A stretch of DNA of 64,000 nucleotides from the NCBI RefSeq assembly GCF_003013715.1, contig NC_072812.1, forward strand, positions 2,790,001 through 2,854,000, written 5' to 3'. The stretch comes from Candidozyma auris. Lineage: Eukaryota > Ascomycota > Pichiomycetes > Serinales > Metschnikowiaceae. The notes beneath the pieces are model-generated. The model ran no database searches and was not told the origin of the DNA. It saw only the letters and a program-made list of their open reading frames with translations. The position numbers were made by a program, and so were the translations under genes. Positions 28,309 to 39,054 of the stretch are shown piece after piece. Position 1 is the stretch's first letter, and every line of letters starts with the position of its first letter.

Positions 28309-30480
28309 GATGTCGTTGGTAGGTTGATAAGATATGGTTGTGGTTGAAAAAAAAAAGATGCTTGTGATCAAAAAGAGATGGGTGATTTACTCGTGGGGCA
28401 CAGACGCCTATTTATACTTTATTGAGTGAACTTTGGAACCAAAGCGTGAAACCAAAGGATGCTAAATTTAGCTAGAACTAGTGGCTCGCCTGGCATCCAC
28501 AAGCGAGAGAGTGACAGATCGGAACATCACAGTGCATGAGAGTTACGTCACGCTGCTTAATTGCGCTGGTACTTTCCACCTCAATTCGCTTTCTAGCAGC
28601 CAGAAAAAGTTCTAAGCTCGGGATCTGAACCATTAAAGATAAATTGTGCTACATCATTGTAATCTCACCGGTATATGAAAACATTTATTGTCTAAAAGTA
28701 GACGGCGCCCTTGATGCTGGAGGCACGGTTCTTCTAAGAATAGACATCACAATGTAGACGCTTCTTGTCCGAGTTGTATAATTTTTGCGTTTTCACCTAT
28801 TTTTGGCGTCGTTTGTGGCTTACTTTGTCGGAAATGCTTCCTTAAAAAGCTGCCAGGTTGCAAAATTATAGACACCCTCCACATTCCTCGCTAAGCAATT
28901 GGGGCTTGAGCCTCGTGGCTTTTGTGATCTCCTTTGACACATCGGTTTATTGCTCACCTACTAATACTAATATCACAGACGACGGAAACTTCAGTTTGTA
29001 GGGGTGCCCTACAGAGAATAGGTAAAAGCGATACTACAGAAAGAACTATACCCATTTTTGACCGACTTCTCCAGACGATTTAATTTTGGAAGCAATTCGA
29101 CAATTTGCCGCTTTTTATCAGGGTCTAGACATAGGTATAATTAGAGCCGCAAAGGGTGTCAATCCTTGAATTTTGGAAGGTTTATCCTTGTTCTCATCCT
29201 ACCTTAGCATTGGAAGCCCTCTGACAGGCACACAATAGGACACCTTTCTTTCTGTGCGTCGCTTAGGAAGTGCAATAGTATGCGTGGAAAATTCTGTGTG
29301 CAGGATTTTGCAACCATCGTTAGGTGTCCTAAGCTACCTTTTTTTTTTTTTGTTTTTTACCCTTGAGGGCGATAAAGGAAAAGTAAGTGTGAGCTTGTGG
29401 AATCCCGTTCTTGCTGGCTAAATACCCTGCACAGACATGCCATTGGAAGGTTTTCGAGCTAAACATGATCCCTCATACAATCTCTAGAAATGTTATGATA
29501 TACATCCCTACACAATCTTGTATATTTATTGTACTATATGACTATTTGGCGTTTGAGACCCACAACCATCACAGTGCTTAAACCCTCCACCACCGCACCG
29601 TCCTTCCCCACACACACCTATTCAATTGACATAATACAGTAGGAAAGATAGCAAATCAAATGATCTGAAAAGAAAAATGCTTCAGGAATAATTTCTCCTT
29701 TCAGTGATGTAAGGGGTTGAGTTGCCTTCCTTACCGTCGTAACTCCACCATGTCAGCATACCACAGGCGAACCATGACGAAATCCAACCTGGGGCTCACT
29801 CGAAAATCACAACTTCCGAACCTTCTTTTTGCACACAACAGACATCTGGAAACGATTCTGTGTGAGGTGGGAAGTGCTCTTCCATTGCAATAACGAGGAA
29901 CAGGGACGAAAAAGCTGGTCAAACTTCTTCAAGGGCTCACATCGGCACACCAGAGCAAATCTCAATTGTGCTTCATTTGCAAGCAGAACAAAAAAATAAA
30001 AAAAAACCAGAGAATCTGGTTCGTCGACCGGTGGGGTCGTATAAAGAATAAGGAGCTGACTGTAAACTCCACCACCAACTTAATCATTTGCAACTTACAC
30101 TCACGCCAGCATGGTAACTCCGGCGGAGGGCGCTCAGAAGAGCTGGGGAAGCTGGCTGTTACAACTTCCCACGATCTGTTTCAAAGACCTTCCTCCAAGA
30201 GGCACACCTCACTGGCTCTGAAACAACGCCAGCAAGGTCTTCCGGCTCGAGGGCAGCGAGCACTCCTGAAAGGTTTCGCTACCATCAAGCGGGCTAATCC
30301 CACCGATTGAATCGTGTCAGCCGTACTTCTGCACTGCACGAGACCACAGCGAAGAAGAAGGAGCCTGGTGGTGAAGGTTCCCAGAAAAACGAATAAATAA
30401 TCGAAAGCGACTCTCATCCAAGATTCATTGGAGGACCTCAGTGACTCTACATTGCCACCTCAAGGAGGTTGGAACCCAGT

Positions 30481-31056
30481 GTCCATGCCTTAGGTGGATT
30501 CAGGAGGCTGGCACAAAGGAGGCCATCAAAGAAGAGGTTGCCAATCTTTTCTCATCAGGACATTCCTTATACCACCGTTCACCACGTTCCTCTCTTCTAG
30601 GGATCTCGCTCGCTCCAGAATTTGCAGCGACCGTACCCTATTTCGAAAGGTGAAGTTCCTCGTCAACAGCGCAATACAGAGCCGTAAGACCCCACCCAAC
30701 TCACCGATGGATAAAGAACATGATAACAGAATCACCAACGACACCAACGAGTGTTTGCCTGTAGTTCCTTGGCACTCGAAGGGAAGCTTCTTTAATTCGA
30801 GAATCGATCTCTGTCCTTTGTGCTTTCGCCTCGGAGAAGATGGACCCTGCGTCCACATCTTCGGTGGTTTCAGGTGGCTGGCACAGAAGAAGCGATCGGG
30901 AAGGGGGTGCCAATCCGTTTCCTTCTCGTCATTCTTCATACCACTGATCGCCACACTCCTCTCGTACTTGTGTTCGTACTAAACGTAGTTTAGTGTCCCG
31001 ATACAACCAGCTTAAGAGGTGAAGCTTCTCGTCTTCAGCTCGAAGAATGTAAGGCC
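30481..31056 (+). repeat. Two diverged direct repeats spaced ~369 bp
   Basis: Copy A about 30481-30690 and copy B about 30851-31056 keep a constant offset of 369-370 bp. Both read GTCCA..CTT, then GGTGG.TTCAGG.GGCTGGCACA, TGCCAATC, TCTCRTCA..CATTC.T.ATACCAC, and later AGGTGAAG.T.CTCGTC with TAAG.CC. Changes are scattered with indels, so the duplication is old and not selected as protein. Confidence 0.6.
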
Positions 31057-31130
31057 AGATATAATCTCTTGAATTAACGCAGAGTACCTGCCGACGTTTG
31101 CATAGGCGTGTCGAGTCCATTTGACCACCA

Positions 31131-31675
31131 TGTTGTGTGTAATAAATCTGAATTGGCTAGGAGAACCCAATTTCATGGGTCTGCGTCAGGTAAATCCCTA
31201 AAGAGTTAGAGCAGGAATTGAGACCATAGCTACGAGCGTGATCATTGACCGAGCACGGGTAAGACCTAGAGTTGAGTTAGTAGATATTAACCACGTTCAG
31301 GCTGCCTTCAATCGCCATGGAAGAGAAAAGAGAGTGGTTGCTAGAAAACAAAATGGGTGCGAAATGTGGTCCTTATATAGTCGAGAATATGGCTGCAAAA
31401 AAGTCATTTCTGAGGACCCTCAAGCACACTTGAACTTGAGTTTGAACTCGCTTAGAGTGACTCCATCTGTTAAGACTTCGAAGTAGCTTCTTCACTCTAT
31501 TATCACTGAAGAAGTAGTTTGAAGGATTAACTTGAATACAACTAGAATCGCTCTCACGAATGTTTGGGGAGTTCCTACAATTTGGCAAGCACCCCAGGCT
31601 TTTATAGTAATAGACATGTTTTGAGTCTCTTAATCTTCTTCAACAACTTTGAAGGATTATTATCTTCCAACAACA
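31131..31675 (+). mobile_element. Possible solo-LTR-like segment
   Basis: A 545-bp stretch bounded by TGTTGTGTG and CCAACAACA (TGTTG...CAACA inverted ends). It has an internal TATATAG (31375-31381) and no ORF. Flanking pentamers CACCA and CCTCA do not match well, so no clean target-site duplication. Offered only as a candidate. Confidence 0.25.
31387..31400 (-). promoter_or_regulatory. Copy of the recurrent promoter element
   Basis: ATATGGCTGCAAAA inside the gene-free region, with no nearby start codon. Confidence 0.3.
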
Positions 31676-31851
31676 CCTCAAGCTGAGGGCTAAATTTACT
31701 TCTGAAACAAACTTCCTCTCACAAATATTTGAACGAAAAATTAACTCAAATGAAAGAGAAGGTTACTGAAGATGATTGAATTCATCGATATGAAGAGCAC
31801 GAAAAGAGGCGTAAATTCCAGGAATTCTGAGGAGGTCTCTCCAGCTCTTGC

Positions 31852-31866
31852 TTTTTCGCAGCCATT
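31852..31866 (+). promoter_or_regulatory. Recurrent promoter element upstream of RPT1
   Basis: TTTTTCGCAGCCATT, about 235 bp upstream of the RPT1 ATG. Confidence 0.5.
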
Positions 31867-32100
31867 CTCGTGTAACACAGAAACGGCTAAAATTTACCCA
31901 CCAGCCGGAGACAAAGCGGGAGGAAGAAAAGAATGATAGAGAGTCAAATCTTCATTAAAATTCTCCACTACTTATAAATTTGTTTACATGTAATTGTTCT
32001 TCCAGGCATCTCTGACCAGCGTTATGTGCTTCGCACTACCCTCGCCACTAAGCTTAACCCACCATATACTCACTACTTTCCAACTACTTACTCACCCACA

Positions 32101-33441
32101 ATGCCACCAAAAGCCGACTGGGACAAGTACGTGCCCAACGAAGATGATGATCAGAATCAGGAAAACATAGTACCTCTCTCAGAGGGCGACATTCAGGTGC
32201 TCAAAACGTACGGAGCTGCTCCTTACGCCAGCCAGTTAAAGCAGATCGAAAAGGACCTCAAGGACATTGAGGAACGAATCAAGGAAAATATCGGCATCAA
32301 AGAGAGTGACACAGGTCTCAGTGCTCCTCACCTCTGGGACGTGATGGGTGACAAGCAGAGAATGTCTCAGGAACAGCCATTGCAGGTGGCTAGGTGTACA
32401 AAAATTATAGAGGCCACGAACCCTACGCCGGCAGTCGGGATGTTGGCCAACGCAGATAACAAGAGCAAGTATGTGATCAACATCAAGCAGATTGCCAAGT
32501 TTGTCGTTGGTTTGGGCGAAAGAGTGTCTCCTACAGATATCGAAGAGGGCATGAGAGTGGGTGTTGATAGACAGAAGTACGAGATCCAGTTGCCCTTGCC
32601 GCCACGAATTGATCCCTCGGTGACGATGATGACGGTGGAAGAGAAGCCGGATGTCACGTATGGTGACGTTGGTGGCTGCAAAGAGCAGATTGAGAAACTT
32701 AGAGAGGTGGTGGAGCTCCCGCTTTTATCACCCGAGAGATTCGTGAAGTTGGGTATCGATCCTCCTAAAGGTATCCTTTTGTACGGTCCTCCCGGTACAG
32801 GCAAGACGCTTTGTGCCAGAGCAGTGGCCAACAGAACCGACGCTACGTTTATCAGAGTGATTGGATCTGAGTTGGTGCAGAAGTACGTTGGTGAAGGTGC
32901 ACGTATGGTTAGAGAGCTTTTCGAGATGGCCAGAACAAAGAAAGCGTGTATTATTTTCTTCGATGAAGTGGATGCTATTGGAGGTGCCAGATTTGACGAT
33001 GGTGCTGGCGGTGACAACGAGGTGCAGAGAACCATGTTGGAGTTGATCACACAGTTGGACGGTTTTGACCCAAGAGGAAACATCAAGGTGATGTTCGCCA
33101 CCAACAGACCCAACACCTTGGACCCCGCGTTGTTGCGTCCCGGAAGAATCGACCGTAAAGTGGAGTTCTCCTTGCCTGACTTGGAAGGAAGAGCCAACAT
33201 TTTCCGTATCCACGCCAAGACAATGAGTTGTGACAAGGACATCAGATGGGAGTTGATCTCGCGGTTATGCCCCAACGCCACGGGTGCTGAGTTGCGTTCT
33301 GTGTGTACGGAAGCGGGTATGTTTGCTATCCGTGCCAGAAGGAAAGTGGCCACGGAAAAGGACTTCCTTAAGGCGGTGGACAAGGTGATCAAGGGAAACC
33401 TCAAGTTTTCGTCCACGTCGCAGTACATGCAATATAATTAA
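32101..33441 (+). CDS. RPT1: 26S proteasome ATPase subunit Rpt1
   Basis: AAA-ATPase of the 19S regulatory particle base, which unfolds and feeds ubiquitinated substrates into the 20S core. From [16 protein letters not shown] it has 446 residues, close to yeast Rpt1 (467). An N-terminal coiled coil is followed by an OB-type region. The AAA domain has Walker A GPPGTGKT, the pore-loop-type [15 protein letters not shown], Walker [13 protein letters not shown], and the second region of homology [13 protein letters not shown]. An upstream in-frame ATG at 32026 would add 25 residues of non-conserved sequence. It is convergent with RPC25, with only 19 bp between stops. Confidence 0.96.
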   Translation: MPPKADWDKYVPNEDDDQNQENIVPLSEGDIQVLKTYGAAPYASQLKQIEKDLKDIEERIKENIGIKESDTGLSAPHLWDVMGDKQRMSQEQPLQVARCTKIIEATNPTPAVGMLANADNKSKYVINIKQIAKFVVGLGERVSPTDIEEGMRVGVDRQKYEIQLPLPPRIDPSVTMMTVEEKPDVTYGDVGGCKEQIEKLREVVELPLLSPERFVKLGIDPPKGILLYGPPGTGKTLCARAVANRTDATFIRVIGSELVQKYVGEGARMVRELFEMARTKKACIIFFDEVDAIGGARFDDGAGGDNEVQRTMLELITQLDGFDPRGNIKVMFATNRPNTLDPALLRPGRIDRKVEFSLPDLEGRANIFRIHAKTMSCDKDIRWELISRLCPNATGAELRSVCTEAGMFAIRARRKVATEKDFLKAVDKVIKGNLKFSSTSQYMQYN

Positions 33442-33460
33442 GGCCCAAAAACATTGGTCA

Positions 33461-34051
33461 TTAGTCCCACCAGGAGACGCAGCCCATTCCGTCAGTTTGG
33501 CACGAAGCCACTATTGCATATGGCGGCGCCCTGTTTGCATCAGTCTCGAGCCCCAAAGCTTCTGAACTCGACTTGGGCTTAATGTTGGCGAAGACCTCTT
33601 CTTCAACGCGGAAACGTACTTGTTCGTTAACGTCAATGTACAAGTCGGTGTCGGCGTCCGGCTGCCAGACCCACGCCTTTTCGGCCGGCTTGAACACACA
33701 CCCTTCGAATAAATAGTCCTTTGGAATAAAGATATCATCGAAAAAGTCCATTCTCACCTTAATTCCCTCGGCAGTGCACTCGTTGACCCACCCAGTCAAG
33801 ATCTCCCCTACGAACGGTTTCCACACCACCATACGGAACTTCGTCTCGACGTATGCACCACCGTCTCCAGGCTTCAAAAGGCCATCCTTGATCTCGAGAA
33901 TGTCCCACACCGCCACCGCTAGTCCCAAGTTGGAAATCACCTTGTTGGAGTACTTCTTGTGGAGCTCATCTTTTAGCGCCACGGGCGTGGGCACGTTGAA
34001 CGACGGAGGCGGGACCCGCACAAGGTCAGATATTTCAGTAAGAATGAACAT
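33461..34051 (-). CDS. RPC25: RNA polymerase III subunit Rpc25
   Basis: Rpc25 (RPC8), the Rpb7-like stalk subunit of RNA polymerase III, needed for initiation. From ATG 34049-34051 (MFILTEISDLVRVPP) it has 196 residues, near the 212 of S. cerevisiae. It has an N-terminal RNP-like fold (LHKKYSNKVISNLGLAVAVWD) and the S1/OB half (VVWKPFVGEILTGWVNECTA, MDFFDDIFIPKDYLFEG), ending with VRFRVEEEVFANI. The frame is open for 38 codons upstream, but the family begins at MFILTEI. Confidence 0.92.
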   Translation of the reverse strand: MFILTEISDLVRVPPPSFNVPTPVALKDELHKKYSNKVISNLGLAVAVWDILEIKDGLLKPGDGGAYVETKFRMVVWKPFVGEILTGWVNECTAEGIKVRMDFFDDIFIPKDYLFEGCVFKPAEKAWVWQPDADTDLYIDVNEQVRFRVEEEVFANIKPKSSSEALGLETDANRAPPYAIVASCQTDGMGCVSWWD

Positions 34052-34727
34052 CGCCTTCGTGTATGGGGGATGTGTGTGGGGAAATTGAAGGTGGAGTAGC
34101 TGAAGTGTTGATGAGATGAGTTGAGAAATGAGATCTCTTAGTTCGCACTGTGAAGGAGAATTCACTGGAAATATCGTGTAGCTACAGTATGGTGTAGTGA
34201 GCCATGATACGCTTCAATGGGATGAGTAGACGAGGATAATCAAATCACAAAGAGATCCTAAAAAAGAAATCAATTTGCACTTATTGTGCCTTCATTGGGT
34301 CCTCATAAGCGGGCTCATTATGAGGACGATTAACAGAATTGACTGAAGCATTAGCAATGCTGACGGACAAGTCGACTATGCAAGATTGCTCTTCTCTTCG
34401 AGCCAATTCCCTTTTAATCAAATCGCATCACCCAGTGTTTGTATGTTGAGACTTATATGACAGTGGCTATACCTGCGGACCCCGTCTATAGCTAACACCA
34501 GATAAACAAGGAGACTCAGCGTAAACTAGCATAAGCTTCCAAACAACATGAACATCATGAGCAAAGTATACTGAAAGATCCTTTTTCATCTTCTTTTTGT
34601 TTTGCCCCAGTCAATTTCGACACAACTATTCACCTCATCCTCCCACCTATCTTTTCGCAGCCATTTCGCAGCCATCTAATCTCATCACAACCACTCCACA
34701 TCTCTTCATCGCGTTCTACCTAAACCC
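34052..34727. other. Divergent promoter, RPC25 / RRM gene
   Basis: About 675 bp. The double recurrent element at 34652-34675 sits 53 bp before the RRM gene. Otherwise nothing recognised. Confidence 0.45.
34652..34675 (+). promoter_or_regulatory. Tandem pair of the recurrent promoter element
   Basis: TTTTCGCAGCCAT followed directly by TTCGCAGCCAT, an 11-bp period. The closest copy to a start codon on the plus strand (about 53 bp before ATG 34728). Confidence 0.55.
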
Positions 34728-35123
34728 ATGGCAAAACCCCTGCTCCCGCCCAAGCACGTGTCGAAGTCGTCTGACAGACGTGCTGCAGCGGGGAGACGGC
34801 CTGAAAAGTATCTCCATAATAGCAGCACGAAAATGGGTCACGCAAAGGCCCAGGCCGAGAAATGGAACCCAAACCACTTTCGTCTCTTCGTGGGCAACTT
34901 GGGCCCTGACGCTACGGACGAAATGCTTATAGGTGCTTTTGAAAAGTACGCTAGCATGAGCAAAGCGAGAGTCGTGAAGGACCATAAGGGAGAAAATAAG
35001 GGATACGGGTTTGTAGCATTTGAGAAAGCCGAGGACTACTTGAGGGCATTCAAGGAGATGAACGGGAAATACGTGGGGCAAAGACCAGTACAGCTAAAAA
35101 GAGCCCAGTCCAAGCCCAAGTGA
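34728..35123 (+). CDS. Small single-RRM protein, RBM42-like
   Basis: 131-residue RNA-binding protein. A basic N-terminal arm is followed by one RRM at about 52-125. RNP2 is RLFVGNLG and RNP1 is GYGFVAFE, followed by AFKEMNGKYVGQRPVQLKRA. The linked motif W-N-P-N-H-F-R-L-F and the MNGKYVG.RP.KL ending are those of the RBM42 group, associated with spliceosomes in other eukaryotes. The spacing of motifs is complete, with no intron evident. Role in this yeast is inferred from the family only. Confidence 0.8.
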   Translation: MAKPLLPPKHVSKSSDRRAAAGRRPEKYLHNSSTKMGHAKAQAEKWNPNHFRLFVGNLGPDATDEMLIGAFEKYASMSKARVVKDHKGENKGYGFVAFEKAEDYLRAFKEMNGKYVGQRPVQLKRAQSKPK

Positions 35124-35676
35124 CGCTTTGAAGGGATCGCATGGCATTTTGTGATCAAATCACTGTTTACAGCTGAAGTGGATACTAGGGCCGGAGAGGG
35201 AACTATCCCACGAAATAAATGTTGGCTGAGTGAATAAGGCTACCGGCATCCCAGGATCAGTAAAGTTGTGGTCATCCCATTAATTAAGATTTCTATAAAA
35301 CATTTTTCAGCCTACTTCCGGCTAGCATTCTCCATTCATACTGCCCCTGGTAATGGATTCTTCGATAGCAGGCAACCAGGGGTCGTGTCACTAGGTTCTG
35401 ATTTGACATTGAAGATTTGGGCTCCCGGGTGCTTCTCAGTGGTTGGGTCTTCTCTAGTTAGCATGACACATCTCAGAGAGGGAGGGAGAAGATTGTGAAT
35501 CGCAACGCCTTGTTCCCATAAAACGTGTGCTACATTTTTAAATAGGCTGTAGATGTTTATTCTTTGTTTCAAAAAAAAAAATCAAAAAAGAAAGAAATTT
35601 AGAGTAAATATTTCCTTTGGCAGAGTTTTGCAACCAAATCTGACTTTCGCACTCAATCTTATCTTCAACAACCCAC
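35124..35676. other. Intergenic / promoter of the mitochondrial membrane protein
   Basis: About 550 bp. An A run at about 35569-35594 and a variant element TTTTGCAACCAAAT (35624-35637) precede the next gene. Confidence 0.4.
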
Positions 35677-36831
35677 ATGCTTCCGAAGGCTGGCTTGAAA
35701 TTGGCCCTAGGGGTGCCGCTAGCGCGAGCCTCTCAAGCTCAAATCGCCAGGATTCCCCTCCAAAGCCTCTTGTGCCGTTGCTATTCAAATTTGCCCCAGG
35801 ACTTCAACCCAAAAAAGAACCTCCCATCGCAAGGTGAATGGAAACACTTGAAGCAGCATATTCCTGGAGAAGCCGAACAGACAAACGAACTCAAGGATAG
35901 AATTCCGAAGTTCCCTTTGGGCAAAGAGAATGTGCCCACGCTTTTGCCCCGTCCAGGCGTTCCTAGAGTCGGGCCCAATATGACTTTCAGACAGGTGATC
36001 ACCATTCTCAAGAACAAGACGAAGCCAGAGCTAATATACGAATCGGAACCGCACAGACTCTACTTTTTGGCGTGTTTCTGCTGTGCCATAGTGTTTACGG
36101 TGTATGGCTGTGTTTTGCTTGAATACGCTTGGTTCCAGGCTAACAAGGACTACGAAGAAAATGAGAAGGAGTTGGCGGAGGTTGAAAGAAAAAGAGAGTG
36201 GGTGATTTCTCTTGGAAAATACGGTATAATGGGCGCCACGATGCTCTTTATGGCGTATCAGGTGGTCACATTTCCAACCAGGCTCATTAGAAGAATGTGG
36301 TACTTGCCTGGCCCAGTGGAGCATGTCAAGTTCACGTCGTACCCCTTGCTTCCAGGAAGGCCCTCTCCTGCTTACACCATTCCCTTGAGAGACTTGTCAA
36401 GAAAACACCATGCTAGGATTTGGACTGGTAAGGGTTTCTACGGTACTGCCGACAGCTCGTTATTCTTTTTTGTCTTGAAGGAGGAAACGACAAAGAAATC
36501 GTGGATTGTCGATAGAAAAGGCTTCTTCTGGTCGGATGGGCGTGTGTTTGACTTCCTTTTCGGTAAAGAAACTTTGGCTGAGGCTGAAGCAGGTGTACCC
36601 TACGATGAGCAGATCGGCATCATCAACAGAGAAGTCAAGAAGAAGAAGAAGCAGTTGAGAGAGGAACATGGTCCCTTTTGGCAATTCAAGTTGGGCGCCA
36701 AAGAGTTCAAGAATGATTTGGGAAAGGCCACCGATTACGTTAAAGGTGTGAGCGGGAAGAGTGGCACCAAGGCATTGCCTAAGGACAAGAAAGAGGCGAA
36801 GAACCTGAGATTCAGGGCCAAAAACAAATAG
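35677..36831 (+). CDS. Mitochondrial inner-membrane protein, probable TMEM223/Mrx15-like
   Basis: 384-residue protein with a mitochondrial-type presequence: MLPKAGLKLALGVPLARASQ has Arg/Lys, Ala and Leu and no acidic residue. Two membrane spans follow at about 128-148 (LYFLACFCCAIVFTVYGCVL) and 180-200 (YGIMGATMLFMAYQVVTFP). A soluble region (TRLIRRMWYLPGPVEHVKFT, HHARIWTGKGFYG, WIVDRKGFFWSDGRVFDFLF) precedes a Lys-rich tail. The LIYESEPHRLYF entry into span one and two-span layout recall the TMEM223/Mrx15 family of mitoribosome-associated membrane proteins. The match is by eye and the C-terminal half is long for that family. Confidence 0.55.
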   Translation: MLPKAGLKLALGVPLARASQAQIARIPLQSLLCRCYSNLPQDFNPKKNLPSQGEWKHLKQHIPGEAEQTNELKDRIPKFPLGKENVPTLLPRPGVPRVGPNMTFRQVITILKNKTKPELIYESEPHRLYFLACFCCAIVFTVYGCVLLEYAWFQANKDYEENEKELAEVERKREWVISLGKYGIMGATMLFMAYQVVTFPTRLIRRMWYLPGPVEHVKFTSYPLLPGRPSPAYTIPLRDLSRKHHARIWTGKGFYGTADSSLFFFVLKEETTKKSWIVDRKGFFWSDGRVFDFLFGKETLAEAEAGVPYDEQIGIINREVKKKKKQLREEHGPFWQFKLGAKEFKNDLGKATDYVKGVSGKSGTKALPKDKKEAKNLRFRAKNK

Positions 36832-36886
36832 ACATGTAAATAGGCATTAAAAAAAAAATTGTCAATAGCAAAAAAGTGTGAAAAAG

Positions 36887-36960
36887 TGATTTCGCCCAGG
36901 ATCGAACTGGGGACGTTCTGCGTGTTAAGCAGATGCCATAACCAACTAGACCACGAAACC
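36887..36960 (-). tRNA. tRNA-Val(AAC)
   Basis: 74 nt, GGTTTCG acceptor start, anticodon loop TTAACAC (anticodon AAC), GTTCGATCC T-loop, discriminator A. Almost identical to the S. cerevisiae gene as I recall it. No intron. Followed on the minus strand by T runs (terminator). Confidence 0.95.
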
Positions 36961-37461
36961 ATCTGTTGATGGTGAACTGCTTCTTGCAAAACTTATCCTT
37001 TACCCTGGCAATCAACAAAAACCGTAACTGATCATCTGGTTTCATAGATGTGAACCTCTATTTTACTTAAAGGTATTTAATTATTCAAAAATTGCAAGAC
37101 GCCAAGCTTTAGCACAGACATAACCGACGAATTGAGTCAGAGTTGTCTAATGGAATCCAATCAACATCACATATCAGCTGCATAAATTCACATATGAGAC
37201 AATCTTTAGAAAAGTTAAAGTAGTGTCTTGCAGATCGCTTGAAATCCCAAAAATGTATGGTGTGTGGCAATGTCGCCTCAATTCAAGCTTTCCACATTTA
37301 CCCCAAGCTGTATCATCGGTATTGCCCGACAACAATCTTCCCAGATAACACCATTGTGATGATCTAAATCTCATATATGAAAGTATTGATATCAAGAACT
37401 CTATATTCATGCGTAGCTAAAATCGAAGGCCCCTAAATCAGAAGACGCAATAGTATTAATC
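36961..37461. other. Intergenic, tRNA-Val to OPT relic
   Basis: About 500 bp of AT-rich sequence. Nothing recognised. Confidence 0.35.
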
Positions 37462-38011
37462 TTAAAAGGTGTCAACCTCTATGTTGAGAATCTTCGTGGG
37501 AAGATGTGGACATCCCTTAGCGTCGAATCCCTTCTTTGCAACAGTAGCACCCCACCATTTGTAGTTCTTCGAGGCTCCCATATAGGCGAAATAGAAGTAT
37601 ATCAGAATAGCAGCTTTTGCAACACCAGCGTCCAGTGCAACCGAGCTGACCAAGTTGTTTTTTCTCCACCGGGCAGTAAACTTACGGTGGATGAAGTAGT
37701 TAAAGACAGCGGCACTGACTAACCAGGTGGAAAACTTGTAACCACCTTACGGAAATGTGGATGGTGGGGAAACGCATGTTGAAGAAAGCATCAACACCAG
37801 CAACATAACCTCCGAGACAGAAAGCCAATACCCACATTCTAGTAGTCAAGATGAACATCCCCTCATCGTCTTCCATTAAACTAGCCACTTCGTTGAACCG
37901 AAACCCTTCAACATTGTCCAAGGTGTTTCTAGACTTGGCCGCCTCTAAAGCATAGTCTTTCGGCTTCTCAGCTGAAGAAATTTCTTCGGGAGAGTAAGGC
38001 ACACTTTCAAT
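37462..38011 (-). pseudogene. Oligopeptide-transporter (OPT family) relic, internal deletion plus frameshift
   Basis: Two pieces of one OPT-type transporter remain. The 5' piece (37750-38011) encodes an N-terminal cytosolic arm and the first span region, MEDDEGMFILTTRMWVLAFC then NMRFPTIHIS. It has no upstream ATG: a stop lies at 38012-38014. The 3' piece (37462-about 37747) in another frame encodes the OPT C-terminus, with FNYFIHRKFTARW, SSVALDAGVAKAAILIYFYF and NYKWWGATVAKKGFDAKG. The ten or so central membrane spans (~500 residues) are missing, with the junction near 37745-37752. Both ends are well preserved, so the loss looks recent. Confidence 0.8.
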
Positions 38012-38014
38012 CTA

Positions 38015-39054
38015 GAGCTCCACAAAAAGAGCCTGATGGTAAGTAAAAAAGAAAGCTTCAGATTACTGCAATGAGCGGAACATTATTGATGTGGACTGTT
38101 AGTTAATTCCAAGTTGAGCCAATGCCAAGAAACCCCAGTGACCATACTTTGATTAAATTCACTTATGAGATTTATGTGAAAGTAGAGGAAATAAGAACTT
38201 TTCTAGGAAGAGGGACCTCTTCCCCACAAATGGCAGGTTCTGGTTGCAGACTTACAGGGATCCTCTAGTCCTTTCAATCAATAACAGCAGCAGTTGTCAA
38301 GCAAAGTACTCTGATATTGCCTCAGATTTGATTTTTCATGACTCGAGTACTTTCAGCGCATATCCACTCAATTTTGGATTGCATGGCTGAACGTCGTCAT
38401 AATTGGAGAACACAAAAACATTTTTTTTTTTTTTTTTTTTAAAAACATATTCACTTCGTTGGATTTTTTTTTTTTTTCAACATATTCCGATTAAAGTAAA
38501 TAAAAATATATCACTGTAGAGAACAAACCCTCAATGGCCTCACTTGTTAAATATACTTACCCTACAAAGGTAGTAGCGTCTCTCAGACATTACAGCCCAT
38601 TTGGACTAGTCTTTCTCATCGCTTGCTTATGTTGACGCTTCAAAATATAACCCTGTTCCACGGTATTGGTCTCATCACTGGGCGGAAGAAGATATGTAAA
38701 TTTTACTTCATAAACCAGTTCAATTTGCGCAAATTTTCAACAGAGACAAATTTTATTTGTCATTTTATCTACCTAATAATATTTTGAGCGGATATATGTG
38801 TCTTATTCCCAATAATCTGCATCCTGTAGTGTAATTTAAGTTCTTTGGCAGGCTTTATGTCTATATCTGATACATTGATATTGATGAAGAGCTTTTTTGA
38901 AGACCAAACCGGCTATTCTGGTCACAAACCCGTTTCTGAATACATACAGTGTCTCAATATTTTTTAATCATTTATTCATAATGGAGATATTAAAAGATCT
39001 GCTCTTTGTTTTTGGAGCTCTAGTATTTTTAACGCACCCCATTATTCAAATCTG
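38015..39054. other. AT-rich gene-free stretch
   Basis: About 1 kb, noticeably AT-rich, with a T20 run at 38421-38440 and a second T run at 38464-38477. No ORF or RNA gene. A candidate AT trough flanking tRNA-Ala. Confidence 0.45.

Larger units (their letters stand above)
28309..32100. other. Large gene-free region with degenerate repeats
   Basis: About 3.8 kb, the longest gene-free stretch here. It carries the promoter of the cell-wall gene at one end and the RPT1 promoter at the other. Inside are poly-T at 29339-29356, a pair of diverged ~369-bp-spaced repeats (30481-31056), an LTR-like segment (31131-31675) and three copies or variants of the GCAGCCA element. ORFs such as 30494-30982 mainly reflect the repeat and have no family resemblance. 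It could be a relic of mobile DNA, a centromere-type gene desert or simply regulatory sequence. Confidence 0.45.

Noticed and set aside
30494..30982. 162-codon ORF in the gene-free region
   Set aside because: Spans the old direct repeat; its apparent repeats come from DNA duplication. No family resemblance.
32367..33428. 353-codon minus-strand ORF antisense to RPT1
   Set aside because: Exactly overlaps the conserved AAA-ATPase; it is a shadow frame without family character.
38550..38570. ATACTTACC, like the 5' end of U1 snRNA
   Set aside because: The next base breaks the required ACTTACCT and no U1 stem-loop I follows.
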